Source: SHWB01 sp050246875 (GTDB lineage: Bacteria > Pseudomonadota > Alphaproteobacteria > UBA6615). Taken from it: DNA of 64,000 nucleotides. Position 1 is the stretch's first letter. Each line of letters begins with the position of its first letter. The stretch covers positions 62,001 through 126,000 of the forward strand of contig JBFWVF010000004.1 of NCBI GenBank assembly GCA_050246875.1, read 5' to 3'. Under the pieces are notes generated by a model, which was not told where the DNA came from, did not search any database, and saw only the letters and a list, made by a program, of their open reading frames with translations. The position numbers were made by a program, and so were the translations under genes. This document shows positions 30,534 to 38,431 of this stretch, piece by piece.

Positions 30534-31297
30534 TGCGCCGCACACCCACCCCCCGCGCCGTCGCCACCGCCGCCACGCTCGCCGTCTCCATGCTCGCGCT
30601 CGGCGGCTGCAACGCCCTCAACAGGCTGGCCAATGTCGGCGAGGAGCCGCCGCTGACGCAGATCGAGAACCCGACGCAGGCGCCGGGCTACCGCTCGGTG
30701 TCGATGCCGATGCCGGCGCCGCGGCCGGTCGAGCGCAACGCCAACTCGCTGTGGCGCACCGGCTCGCGCGCCTTCTTCAAGGACCAGCGCGCCAACGACG
30801 TCGGCGACATCCTGACGGTGCTGATCAACCTCAACGACAGCGCCTCGATCAGCAACGAGACGTCGCGCAGCCGCACGGCGGGCGAAACCGCCGGCCTGCC
30901 GCGCTTCCTCGGCTTCGAGACCGAACTCGACGCCGTGCTCCCGGACGCCATCAACCCCGCCACCCTCGTCGACGCCACGAGCAACGGCAACCACACCGGT
31001 ACCGGCTCGATCGAGCGCGAGGAACAGGTGACGCTGCGCGTCGCCGCGGTGGTCACGCAGGTCCTGCCCAACGGCAACTACGTCATCCACGGCCGCCAGG
31101 AAGTGCGGGTCAACTTCGAGAAGCGCGAACTGCAGGTCGCCGGCGTCATCCGCCCGGAGGACATCACCTCGACCAACACCATCGACTACGACCGCGTCGC
31201 CGAGGCCCGCGTCGCCTACGGCGGCCGCGGCCAGATCACCGACGTGCAGCAGCCGCGCTACGGCCAGCAGGTATTCGACATCATCTTCCCGTTCTGA
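30533..31297 (+). CDS. flgH: Flagellar L-ring lipoprotein FlgH
   Basis: A 254-residue outer-membrane lipoprotein. The lipobox is LALGGC. Typical blocks are NSLWRTGSRAFFKDQRANDV, GDILTVLINL and, near the end, VRPEDI-like VIRPEDITSTNTIDYDRVAE. It closes the flgF operon; an outward hairpin lies 30 bases downstream. Confidence 0.96.
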   Translation: MRRTPTPRAVATAATLAVSMLALGGCNALNRLANVGEEPPLTQIENPTQAPGYRSVSMPMPAPRPVERNANSLWRTGSRAFFKDQRANDVGDILTVLINLNDSASISNETSRSRTAGETAGLPRFLGFETELDAVLPDAINPATLVDATSNGNHTGTGSIEREEQVTLRVAAVVTQVLPNGNYVIHGRQEVRVNFEKRELQVAGVIRPEDITSTNTIDYDRVAEARVAYGGRGQITDVQQPRYGQQVFDIIFPF

Positions 31298-31320
31298 TCC
31301 CCTCCACCGCAGCGGGTCGC

Positions 31321-31357
31321 AAAAAGAAACGGGGCCGGTCGCAGGACCGGCCCCGTT
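31321..31357 (-). terminator. Terminator between flgH and the acyl-CoA dehydrogenase gene
   Basis: A 13-bp stem (31328-31340 with 31345-31357) and a GCAG loop. The T-rich tract lies on the leftward side (read leftward TTTCTTTTT), so it best serves the dehydrogenase gene; the strong stem may also stop flgH transcripts. Confidence 0.8.
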
Positions 31358-31392
31358 CGATTCACACGAGTGGACGCAAGCGTCGGCGACGC

Positions 31393-32634
31393 CTAGCGGC
31401 CCATCGCGGCCTCATTGACGCGCGCGCTCCAGCGCGGGTCGTTGCGCTCGATGGTGCCGAGGAAGTTGCCGGCCTTGAGCGTCAGCACGTCGTTGGTGCC
31501 GTCGGAGTGGATGAACGACAGCGCATCGCGCAGCAGCTTCTCGATCGGGTTCTTCTTCATGTAACCGGTGGCGGCCCACAGCTCGAAAGCATCCAGCGCG
31601 ACCTTGGCCGAGGCCTCGGCGGCAAACACCTTCGACATCGAGCCGACGCGGACATCCGGATTGATGCCCGCCCCCCAGGCCGAGTACCAGAGGTAGTTGC
31701 GCGCCGCGTCGAGCAGCATCGTCATGCGCGCGAGGCGCGTCTTCTGGATCTGGTGCTCGAAGATCGGCACGCCGCTCTGCACGCGCTCGCGGGCGTACTG
31801 CAGCGAGATGTCGTAGCAGCGCTGGGCGACGCCGAGCACGGTCGCGCCGGCCTGGATGTTGGAGCCGAAGCGGGTGAGAAGCTGGCCCAGCTCGATCAGC
31901 GCCTGGCCCGGCTTGCCGATGCGGTCCTCTTCCGGGATCTCGCAATTGGTGAACTCCAGCGTGCCGTTCTGCACGCAACGCTGGCCGAGCTTGTCCCATA
32001 CCTCGGTGCACTTGTAGCCCGGCGTCTTGTCGGTGAGCATGAAGCCCGACATGCTTTCCAGCGGCGGCTTCGTCAGGTCGGTGCGGGCCATCACATAGAT
32101 GACCTTGGCGAGGCCACCATTGGAGATGTAGCGCTTGGTGCCGTTGAGCACCCAGCGGTCGCCCTTCTTGACCGCCGTCATGCGGACGCCGCCGTCGGGG
32201 TGGTTGTAGGGCAGGATCGAGTCCGAACCCGACATCGGCTCCGTCGCCGCCGCCGCCAGCACGCAGGTCGGGTCGTTGACCACCAGCGGCATCCAGCGCT
32301 TGCGCTGCTCCTCGGTGGTGAGGTGGGCGATCATGGTCATGATCTTCCACGTCTGGTCGAAGGCCACGCCCATGCCGAGGTCGCCATAGGCGAGGCACTC
32401 GCCGACCATGGCGCAGGTCAGCACGTCCGCGCCCTCGCCGCCCCACTCCTTCGGCACCGTCATGGTGCGCAGGCCGAGGCGCGACGCCTCGCGCACGATG
32501 TCCCAGTCGAAGGCCGCCGCCGGATCGGCGATGCGGTCGGCCTTCTCGGCCGACGGGATCATCTTGCGAATGGCGAAGTCGAGCGCGATCTCGCGCAGCT
32601 CCTTCTGGCGTGGCGTCAGGCTGAAATCGACCAT
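31393..32634 (-). CDS. Acyl-CoA dehydrogenase family protein
   Basis: A 413-residue flavoprotein that introduces a 2,3-double bond into an acyl-CoA. The N-terminal MVDFSLTPRQKELREIALDF, the FAD/substrate block AATEPMSGSDS, and the C-terminal family region (LRDALSFIHSDGTNDVLTLK) are visible. The precise chain-length or branched substrate is not evident. ATG 32634 has the ribosome site GGAGGGAAG. It follows the alcohol dehydrogenase gene by 65 bases, probably in one transcript under the TetR-type operator upstream. Confidence 0.9.
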   Translation of the reverse strand: MVDFSLTPRQKELREIALDFAIRKMIPSAEKADRIADPAAAFDWDIVREASRLGLRTMTVPKEWGGEGADVLTCAMVGECLAYGDLGMGVAFDQTWKIMTMIAHLTTEEQRKRWMPLVVNDPTCVLAAAATEPMSGSDSILPYNHPDGGVRMTAVKKGDRWVLNGTKRYISNGGLAKVIYVMARTDLTKPPLESMSGFMLTDKTPGYKCTEVWDKLGQRCVQNGTLEFTNCEIPEEDRIGKPGQALIELGQLLTRFGSNIQAGATVLGVAQRCYDISLQYARERVQSGVPIFEHQIQKTRLARMTMLLDAARNYLWYSAWGAGINPDVRVGSMSKVFAAEASAKVALDAFELWAATGYMKKNPIEKLLRDALSFIHSDGTNDVLTLKAGNFLGTIERNDPRWSARVNEAAMGR

Positions 32635-32699
32635 GGGCTTCCCTCCGGATGGCTTGGCTTGGTGGCGAACGGATTTTGTGCGGCGGCGGGCGCGGCGGC

Positions 32700-33728
32700 T
32701 CAGTCGTAGGTGAGCGCGCCGCGGCCGAGCATGCGCTGGGCCTTGAGGTCGTCGAACAGGCTCTCGACCTCGGTGAAGTGGCGGCGCGTGCCGACGACCG
32801 GCTTGATGGCGCCGCGCGCCATGACTTCCATCGTCTCGATCAGCTCGGCGCGCGAGGAATGGCGCGAACCGGTGATGGTCTTCTCGGTGAGGATGAGGTT
32901 GATGGCGTCGATCTTGACCTCGGCCGGCGGCGTCGCGCCGATGATGACGGCGCGGCCGGAGACGGCGAGCGACTGCACCGCCGAGGTGAAGGAGGCGGAG
33001 CTGCCGACATAGTCGACCGCCGCCTGCACGCCGCGGCCGTCGGTCAGCTTCTTCGCCGCGGCGGCGAGGTCGTCGACGGCGCGCACGTTGATCGTCTCGT
33101 CTGCGCCCCACTGCTTCGCCAGCGCCAGCTTCTCCTCCGACACGTCGGCGGCGATGACGCGGGCACCGAACAGCTTGGCGACCTGCACGCCGTGGATGCC
33201 GACGCCGCCGCCGGCGCCGATGATCAGCACGTCGTCGTGCGGGTTGACCTTCGCCCGCTCGCGCATGCAGTGCCAGTTGGTGTTGACGGCGTCGGCGGCG
33301 ACGGCCGCCGCCTCGTAGGCGAGGCCGTCGGGGATGGGCAGGAAGTTGTCGGCCGGCAGGCAGACGTAATCGGCATAGCCACCGTCACGGTGGACGCCGA
33401 CATAGCCCTTCCAGTTCTCGCACAGGGTCTCGCGGCCGCCCTTGCACCAGCGGCACCAGCCGCAATTGAGGTAGAAATAGACGGCGCAGCGCTGCCCGGC
33501 CTTGACGTTGGTGACGCCCTCGCCGACCTCGACGATGTCGCCGCCCAGCTCGTGGCCCATGACGCGCGGCGCGGTGCCGCCGAAGATGCCGGTACGCATG
33601 GTCACCAGCGTCAGCCCGACGCCGGCGGCGCGCACCTTCATCAGCGCCTCGCCCGGCCCCGGCTTCGGCACCGGCCGTTCTTCCAGCCGAAAGGCCTCGC
33701 CCCACTTGGGCACGACCATTGCGCGCAT
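32700..33728 (-). CDS. Zinc-dependent alcohol dehydrogenase family protein
   Basis: A 342-residue MDR-superfamily oxidoreductase. The GHE catalytic zinc motif is VMGHELGGD, the structural zinc lobe is CGWCRWCKGGRETLC, and the Rossmann motif is GAGGGVGIHGVQVAKLFGAR. It oxidises an alcohol or related compound with NAD(P)+; substrate unknown. ATG 33728 (MRAMVVPKWGEAF) follows GGGGAGGACGG. Its promoter region carries an 18-bp palindrome. Confidence 0.9.
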   Translation of the reverse strand: MRAMVVPKWGEAFRLEERPVPKPGPGEALMKVRAAGVGLTLVTMRTGIFGGTAPRVMGHELGGDIVEVGEGVTNVKAGQRCAVYFYLNCGWCRWCKGGRETLCENWKGYVGVHRDGGYADYVCLPADNFLPIPDGLAYEAAAVAADAVNTNWHCMRERAKVNPHDDVLIIGAGGGVGIHGVQVAKLFGARVIAADVSEEKLALAKQWGADETINVRAVDDLAAAAKKLTDGRGVQAAVDYVGSSASFTSAVQSLAVSGRAVIIGATPPAEVKIDAINLILTEKTITGSRHSSRAELIETMEVMARGAIKPVVGTRRHFTEVESLFDDLKAQRMLGRGALTYD

Positions 33729-33744
33729 CGCCGTCCTCCCCGTT

Positions 33745-33762
33745 ATTGAACGCTTGTTCAAT
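33745..33762. promoter_or_regulatory. TetR-type operator upstream of the dehydrogenase pair
   Basis: ATTGAAC-GCTT-GTTCAAT, a perfect palindrome with 7-bp arms and a 4-base centre, 17 bases upstream of the alcohol dehydrogenase start. Operators of this form are typical of TetR-family repressors of fatty-acid/acyl-CoA genes. No such regulator is encoded next to it. Confidence 0.6.
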
Positions 33763-33872
33763 CTTGCGGCGAAGAAAACCGCGCGCCACGGTACTTGTCA
33801 ATCGCCCGCCGCGCCATTTTGTTCACGATGGCGACGGGAATTTCATGGATATGAAAAATGGCCGGCGCCGCG

Positions 33873-34658
33873 TCACTCCGGCCGGCCGGCCTGGCGAACC
33901 TCGGCGGTGGTCTTGGTGATGCGCAGGCCGACGACGAGGCAGAGCAGCAGCGGCCAGAGATGGGCGACGTCGCCGAACGGGCCGCGGGCGCCCTGGGCAG
34001 CGGAGCCCTGGCGGAACTCCTCCACCCGGCGGCCCATGACCTGGGCGTCGTCGCAGTAGATCTGGAAATAGAGGCGCTCGGCGACGTTCTCGGCGTCGGC
34101 CTCGTCGGCGGCCGCGCGCCCCTTCTCGACCTCCTCGCCGAGGCCGGCGCACATGGCGGCCAGGCGGGCCATCTTGGCCTCGATGAAGAACAGCGTGTCG
34201 ACGCCGCTCATGTGCTCGAAGACGTAGAGCCGGGCGTCGCGCAGGACCGGCCGCGCCGCCGCACACATGGCGGCGTCGAACATGCCGGTGCCGGGCGTCC
34301 CGCCCGCCGACGCGCCGCCGCATTCGGTCAGCATCGCCAGCACCATCAGGTCCTGGCGCTGCATCTCGACCTCGATGAGCTGGCCGAGCCCGCGCACGCG
34401 CGATGCCTCGGCCGCGCGCTCGGCGGCGAAGGTGCCGAGCACCACCGACAGGAAGGCGCCCGAGTACCAGACGTAGTCGATCGACCGCCAGAAGCGGCGG
34501 TGGCCGGTCATGCGCCGCCAGAACAGCGCGTGCCAGAACGCCACCGAAGCCAGGAAGACGACGATGATGAGGAGGGCGTCGTTGTGCGGTTCGCCCGACT
34601 GGCCGCCGTCGAGGAATTCGACCAAGGACTGGACGATACCGGCGAGGAACGCGGTCAT
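33873..34658 (-). CDS. Hypothetical membrane protein
   Basis: A 261-residue protein with two hydrophobic segments near the N-terminus (ALLIIVVFLASVAFWHALFW and YVWYSGAFLSVVLGTFAAER) and one at the C-terminus (LWPLLLCLVVGLRI). The region between is helical and contains five cysteines (for example LTECGG, AMCAAA, IYCDDA), suggesting a soluble loop that may hold disulfides. No family is recognised. It is 29 bases downstream of dksA on the same strand. Confidence 0.6.
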   Translation of the reverse strand: MTAFLAGIVQSLVEFLDGGQSGEPHNDALLIIVVFLASVAFWHALFWRRMTGHRRFWRSIDYVWYSGAFLSVVLGTFAAERAAEASRVRGLGQLIEVEMQRQDLMVLAMLTECGGASAGGTPGTGMFDAAMCAAARPVLRDARLYVFEHMSGVDTLFFIEAKMARLAAMCAGLGEEVEKGRAAADEADAENVAERLYFQIYCDDAQVMGRRVEEFRQGSAAQGARGPFGDVAHLWPLLLCLVVGLRITKTTAEVRQAGRPE

Positions 34659-34687
34659 GCGGCCAGTCTAGTCACAGCGTCCGCGCC

Positions 34688-35107
34688 TCAGTCGTCGCGG
34701 TGGGTGCGCTCCATGCGCTCGTGGCGCTCCTGCGCCTCGATCGAGAGCGTGGCGATCGGCCGTGCCATCAGGCGGCGCAGGCTGATCGGCTCGCCGGTTT
34801 CCTCGCAATAGCCGTAGGAGCCGTCCTCGATGCGCCGCAGGGCCGAGTCGATCTTGGAGATCAGCTTGCGCTCGCGGTCGCGGGTGCGCAGTTCGAGCGA
34901 CCGCTCGGTCTCCAGCGAGGCGCGGTCGGCAAGGTCGGGCTCGGCGAGGCTCGTCTCCTGCATGTTGACGAGCGTCTCGGTCGACTCGCGGAGCAGATCC
35001 TGCCGCCAGTCGAGCAGGCGCTGCCGGAAGAACTCCCGCATCATCGGGTTCATGAAGTCTTCCCCGTCGGCGGGCACGTAGTCCGGGGGCAACAACGTCG
35101 CAGACAT
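34688..35107 (-). CDS. dksA: DksA family RNA polymerase-binding transcription factor
   Basis: A 139-residue DksA homologue that binds the RNA polymerase secondary channel and works with ppGpp. The coiled-coil tip residues D58 and D61 (DLADRAS) and SLELRTRDRERKLISKI are conserved. The zinc finger is degenerate: of the four cysteines only C101 remains (YGYCEETGEP), the others being T104, S122 and A125. Cysteine-poor DksA is common in alphaproteobacteria. ATG 35107 gives the expected N-terminus (MSATLLPPDYVPADGEDFM). It lies between fliX and a membrane protein gene. Confidence 0.93.
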   Translation of the reverse strand: MSATLLPPDYVPADGEDFMNPMMREFFRQRLLDWRQDLLRESTETLVNMQETSLAEPDLADRASLETERSLELRTRDRERKLISKIDSALRRIEDGSYGYCEETGEPISLRRLMARPIATLSIEAQERHERMERTHRDD

Positions 35108-35327
35108 GCATTGTCTCCGAAAGACCGACGCCAGCATCACCGGCCCGTGTCGCCGTAGCCGACGACGTTGCCCGCTGCCCGGATGCCGCGCTGCGCCGCT
35201 TGCCCGGACACGCGGCCCGTGCCGTCTCCGGCGGGCCTGCGATGCGCGCGCCTATTGGCCTTCCGGCCGGTTGCGAGTCAAGCGGGAAGTGGTGACGAAA
35301 CGGTGTTGGCGCGGCAGGTCGCCGCGC

Positions 35328-35753
35328 TCAGGCGTAGGCCAGTTTCGCCAGTTCGACCCTGGCCCGCAGCTCGATCTCGTCGAGCAACTGGCCGAGACGC
35401 GGATCGCCGCCCGTGCTGCGCCGCTGCGCGAGCTGCGTCACCAGCCGTTCGAGCGTGGCCTTCGGCAGGCGGCCGGTCAGCAAGCCCACCCGTACCTCGT
35501 CGAGGCGTTCGAGCAGGTCCTCGCCGCGACGGATGCCGGCCTGGCGGGCACGGCCGTCGATGGCATCGTCGGTACCCTGCGCGGCGAGCAAAGCCGCCAG
35601 CGAGACGACCGGCGCGCCGCCGGCGATCGTCGCCGCGGAGGACGCGGAGTCGCCGGACAGGTGACGGGCGAAGCTGGCGCCCTCGCCGTCGCGCGCACGC
35701 TCGTTGCGCCGGATCGTGCCGGGACGTATCGAGCCGGGACCGTCGATCTTCAT
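35328..35753 (-). CDS. fliX: Class II flagellar assembly regulator FliX
   Basis: A 141-residue protein. The start MKIDGPGSIRPGTIRRNE and the C-terminal helical region (DLLERLDEVRVGLLTGRLPK, LLDEIELRARVELAKLAYA) match FliX. In Caulobacter FliX couples early basal-body assembly to the activity of FlbD. Its nearby position to flgI on the opposite strand is the Caulobacter arrangement. A perfect CtrA-type box lies about 85 bases upstream of ATG 35753. Confidence 0.88.
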   Translation of the reverse strand: MKIDGPGSIRPGTIRRNERARDGEGASFARHLSGDSASSAATIAGGAPVVSLAALLAAQGTDDAIDGRARQAGIRRGEDLLERLDEVRVGLLTGRLPKATLERLVTQLAQRRSTGGDPRLGQLLDEIELRARVELAKLAYA

Positions 35754-35836
35754 CCGTGCCGCCGTCCTCGCCGGCACCCCGACGGCCCCATCGCCGCCGG
35801 TCGCGCCGGAACGAGGCCAGCGTGCCGCGATTACGG

Positions 35837-35851
35837 TTAAGGCGGCGTTAA
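35837..35851. promoter_or_regulatory. CtrA box of fliX
   Basis: TTAA-GGCGGCG-TTAA, an exact match to the CtrA consensus TTAA-N7-TTAA, in the 100-bp gap upstream of fliX. Confidence 0.75.
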
Positions 35852-35853
35852 CG

Positions 35854-36207
35854 TCAGATCCCCTGGCCGGGCAGCTTCGTCAGCGGAATCCAGGCCTCGC
35901 CCGAGGCGACGATGCGGCTGGCGCCGTTCGGCGTCGTCATCACCAGCGTCCAGGTCTCGCCATCCTTGCTGGTGAACAGTTCGAGCGTGCCGCCGCTCTC
36001 CAGCAGGCCGACCGCCGCCGGCGCCTCGGCCCAGCCCTCGTCGAGCTTGCTGGCGATGGCGGCGCGCTCGTGGCCGGGGGCGGCGGCGCGGGCCTGCGGC
36101 GCGGTCGGGCCGCTCGCGGCGCCACCACCGTCGACCGCAAGGGCGGCGGCGCCCGGCGCCAGCACGAAGCCCAGCAGCAGCGCGACGCGAACGAGTGAGC
36201 GGGTCAT
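35854..36207 (-). CDS. Small secreted protein of unknown function
   Basis: A 117-residue protein with a signal peptide (LVRVALLLGFVLAPGAAALA). The mature part has a compact beta pattern (GTLELFTSKDGETWTLVMTT, GASRIVASGEAWIPL). ATG 36207 is preferred because GGAG lies seven bases upstream; an ATG at 36219 is also in frame. It is divergent from flgI and shares the intergenic region holding a CRP-type site. No family is recognised with certainty. Confidence 0.65.
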   Translation of the reverse strand: MTRSLVRVALLLGFVLAPGAAALAVDGGGAASGPTAPQARAAAPGHERAAIASKLDEGWAEAPAAVGLLESGGTLELFTSKDGETWTLVMTTPNGASRIVASGEAWIPLTKLPGQGI

Positions 36208-36273
36208 GTTGGTCTCCATGACGACGGCTTTTTCGTCGTCACAAGCGATATGGGTAGTCCTCGCGCGCCGGCC

Positions 36274-36289
36274 TGTGACCTGGATCACA
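36274..36289. promoter_or_regulatory. CRP/FNR-family operator
   Basis: TGTGA-CCTGGA-TCACA, an exact match to the CRP consensus TGTGA-N6-TCACA, inside a longer palindrome (GCCTGTGA...TCACAGGC). It lies 67 bases upstream of the small secreted protein gene. Confidence 0.65.
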
Positions 36290-36300
36290 GGCCGCCGCGG

Positions 36301-36366
36301 CGGCAGAAACTGCCCCCCGCCACCGGCATGCTTTGCCCCGAGCAGCCGAGCGGGCATCCCGTGCCA
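36301..36366. promoter_or_regulatory. FlbD-type palindrome array upstream of flgI
   Basis: CGGCA-GAAAC-TGCCC (36301-36315), CGGCA-TGCTT-TGCCC (36324-36338) and GGGCA-TCCCG-TGCCA (36352-36366). All three have the five-base spacer. The array ends about 50 bases upstream of the sigma-54 promoter. Confidence 0.65.
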
Positions 36367-36414
36367 TCAGGGGATATTCCGCATTTTCAACGGGTTGTGG
36401 GGCGTTAACCGAAC

Positions 36415-36430
36415 TGGCACGGGGTTCGCT
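36415..36430 (+). promoter_or_regulatory. Sigma-54 promoter of the flgI operon
   Basis: TGGCACGGGGTTCGCT, GG and GC ten bases apart, with a full TGGCACG upstream element. It is 40 bases upstream of the flgI start. TTAACC ends four bases before it, as at flgF. Confidence 0.8.
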
Positions 36431-36469
36431 ACGGGCCCGCCGCAGATGCCTCCAGCCCGCGGTCCCCGC

Positions 36470-37621
36470 ATGTCCCTTCCCCTGCCCGCCCGCGTCCGAC
36501 GCCTCGCCGGCCTCGTCCTCGCCGCGACGGCCTGCGCCATCGCCGCGCTCGCCCCCGGCGGCGCCGGCGCGCAGACGCGCATCAAGGACATCGTCAATGT
36601 CGAGGGCGTGCGCGACAACCTGCTGGTCGGCTACGGCCTCGTCGTCGGCCTCAACGGCACCGGCGATACGCTGAACAACGCGCCCTTCACCCAGCAGAGC
36701 CTGATCGGCATGCTGGAGCGGCTCGGCGTCAACACCCGCGACTCGCTCGGCAACCTCAACACCGCCAACGTCGCCGCCGTGCTGGTGACGGCGACGCTGC
36801 CGCCGTTCACCCGCCAGGGTTCGCGCATCGACGTGACGGTGTCGGCGCTCGGCAACGCCACCAGCCTGCTCGGCGGCACGCTGCTGGTGACACCGATGCT
36901 CGGCGCCGACGGCGAAGTCTATGCCGTCTCCCAGGGCTCGCTGGTCGTCGCCGGCTTCACCGCGCAAGGCAACGCCCAGTCGGTCACCAAGGGCGTGCCG
37001 ACGACGGCGCGCCTGCCCAACGGCGCCATCGTCGAACGCGAGCTCGGCTTCGACCTCAACGAACTGGGCGTCGTCCACCTCAACCTGCGCAACCCCGACT
37101 TCACCACGGCGCGGCGCGTCGCCCAGGCCATCGTCGGGCGCATCGGCGCCGACAGCGCCGAGGCCATCGACCCGGCCACAGTGCGCGTGCGCATCCCGGT
37201 GGCGCGGCGCAGCGATGTCGTCGGCGTGCTGACCGACATCGAGCAGCTCGACGTACAGCCCGACCAGCAGGCGCGCGTCATCATCGCCGAGCACACCGGC
37301 GTCATCGTGATGGGCGAGAACGTCCGCATCAGCAAGCTGGCCATCGCCCAGGGCAACCTGACCATCCGCATCACCGAGGCACAGCAGGTCAGCCAGCCCA
37401 ACGCCTTCGCCACCCAGGGCAACACCCAGACCGTCGACCGCACCGCGATCGACATCGACGAGGCCAACGACAAGCGGCTGGCCGAACTCGATACCGGCGT
37501 CACCCTGCGCGAACTGGTCAACGGGCTGAACGCGCTGGGCGTCGGCCCGCGCGACATGATCTCCATCCTGCAGGCGATTAAGGCGGCCGGCGCCCTGCAG
37601 GCCGACATCGAGGTGATGTGA
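36470..37621 (+). CDS. flgI: Flagellar P-ring protein FlgI
   Basis: A 383-residue periplasmic protein with signal peptide (RRLAGLVLAATACAIAALAP). The core RIKDIVNVEGVRDNLLVGYG and GLNGTGDTLNNAPFTQQSL are diagnostic, as is the C-terminal ALGVGPRDMISILQAIKAAG. ATG 36470 is chosen; an in-frame ATG at 36446 lies close to the predicted sigma-54 start site and is less likely. It leads the operon flgI-flgJ-flgN-flgK-flgL. Confidence 0.96.
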   Translation: MSLPLPARVRRLAGLVLAATACAIAALAPGGAGAQTRIKDIVNVEGVRDNLLVGYGLVVGLNGTGDTLNNAPFTQQSLIGMLERLGVNTRDSLGNLNTANVAAVLVTATLPPFTRQGSRIDVTVSALGNATSLLGGTLLVTPMLGADGEVYAVSQGSLVVAGFTAQGNAQSVTKGVPTTARLPNGAIVERELGFDLNELGVVHLNLRNPDFTTARRVAQAIVGRIGADSAEAIDPATVRVRIPVARRSDVVGVLTDIEQLDVQPDQQARVIIAEHTGVIVMGENVRISKLAIAQGNLTIRITEAQQVSQPNAFATQGNTQTVDRTAIDIDEANDKRLAELDTGVTLRELVNGLNALGVGPRDMISILQAIKAAGALQADIEVM

Positions 37622-37953
37622 TGGACGCGCTCTCGATCACCGGCCAGATCGTCGACCAGGCGCGCGGCGCGCTGGCCGACGCGGCGCGGCCCGGCCTCGC
37701 GGTGCGCGGCGGCGAGACCGCGGCGCGCAAGGTGGCCGAGGACTTCGAGGCCTTCTTCATCGCCCAGTTCGTCGACCAGATGATGGCCGGCACCGAGATC
37801 GATCCGCCCTGGGGCGGTGGCCCCGGCGAGTCGGTGTTCCGGTCGCTGATGGGGCAGGAGTACGGCAGGATGCTCGCCCGCCAGGGCGGCCTCGGCATCG
37901 CCGACACGGTGATGGCCGAAATCCTGCGCATGCAGGAGGCGCAGCAGACATGA
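37621..37953 (+). CDS. flgJ: FlgJ-type rod-binding protein (no muramidase domain)
   Basis: A 110-residue protein equal to the N-terminal rod-binding domain of FlgJ: KVAEDFEAFFIAQFVDQMM and FRSLMGQEYGRMLARQGGLG. The peptidoglycan hydrolase domain of enterobacterial FlgJ is absent, the normal state in alphaproteobacteria, so a separate lytic enzyme must act. The start overlaps the flgI stop by one base (TGATG). Confidence 0.88.
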   Translation: MDALSITGQIVDQARGALADAARPGLAVRGGETAARKVAEDFEAFFIAQFVDQMMAGTEIDPPWGGGPGESVFRSLMGQEYGRMLARQGGLGIADTVMAEILRMQEAQQT

Positions 37954-38411
37954 AGCCCGCCCGCGACACCACCGGCGACGGCGCCGACAATCTGATCCGC
38001 GTCACCACCCGTCTGTCGGAGCTGATGGAGGCCGAGGTGGCGATGCTGCGCGGCGCGCGCGCCCGCGACATCCAGGCCTTGCAGGCCGACAAGGCCGCCC
38101 TCGCCGCCGTCTACGAGCGGCTGATGGGCGATGTCGGCAAGGACCCGTCGGCGCTCGGACGCATCGACCCGGCGCGTCGCCGCACGCTCACGGCGGCGGG
38201 CCGCCGGCTGGAAGCCGCCGCCGCCGACAACGCCGTCGCGCTGCGCACGGCGATCGAGGCCAATCACCGCATGATGCGGGCCATCGCCGACGCCGTCGAG
38301 GACGAGAAGAAGGCGAAGCTGCCCTACACGCGCCGCGGCGTCCTCGCCGGCTATGGCGGCCGCGCGAGCCGGCGCGGCGGCGGCGCCGTCGCCGTCAACC
38401 AGACGCTGTAA
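37950..38411 (+). CDS. flgN: FlgN-like flagellar export chaperone
   Basis: A 153-residue helical protein. It overlaps the flgJ stop (ATGA) and precedes flgK by 20 bases. The pattern (LSELMEAEVAMLRGARARDI, LQADKAALAAVYERLM) and position match the alphaproteobacterial FlgN family, chaperones for FlgK and FlgL. The basic C-terminus (YTRRGVLAGYGGRASRRGGG) is typical. Confidence 0.8.
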   Translation: MKPARDTTGDGADNLIRVTTRLSELMEAEVAMLRGARARDIQALQADKAALAAVYERLMGDVGKDPSALGRIDPARRRTLTAAGRRLEAAAADNAVALRTAIEANHRMMRAIADAVEDEKKAKLPYTRRGVLAGYGGRASRRGGGAVAVNQTL

Positions 38412-38431
38412 GGCGCAGCCGAGGCCCGCCC

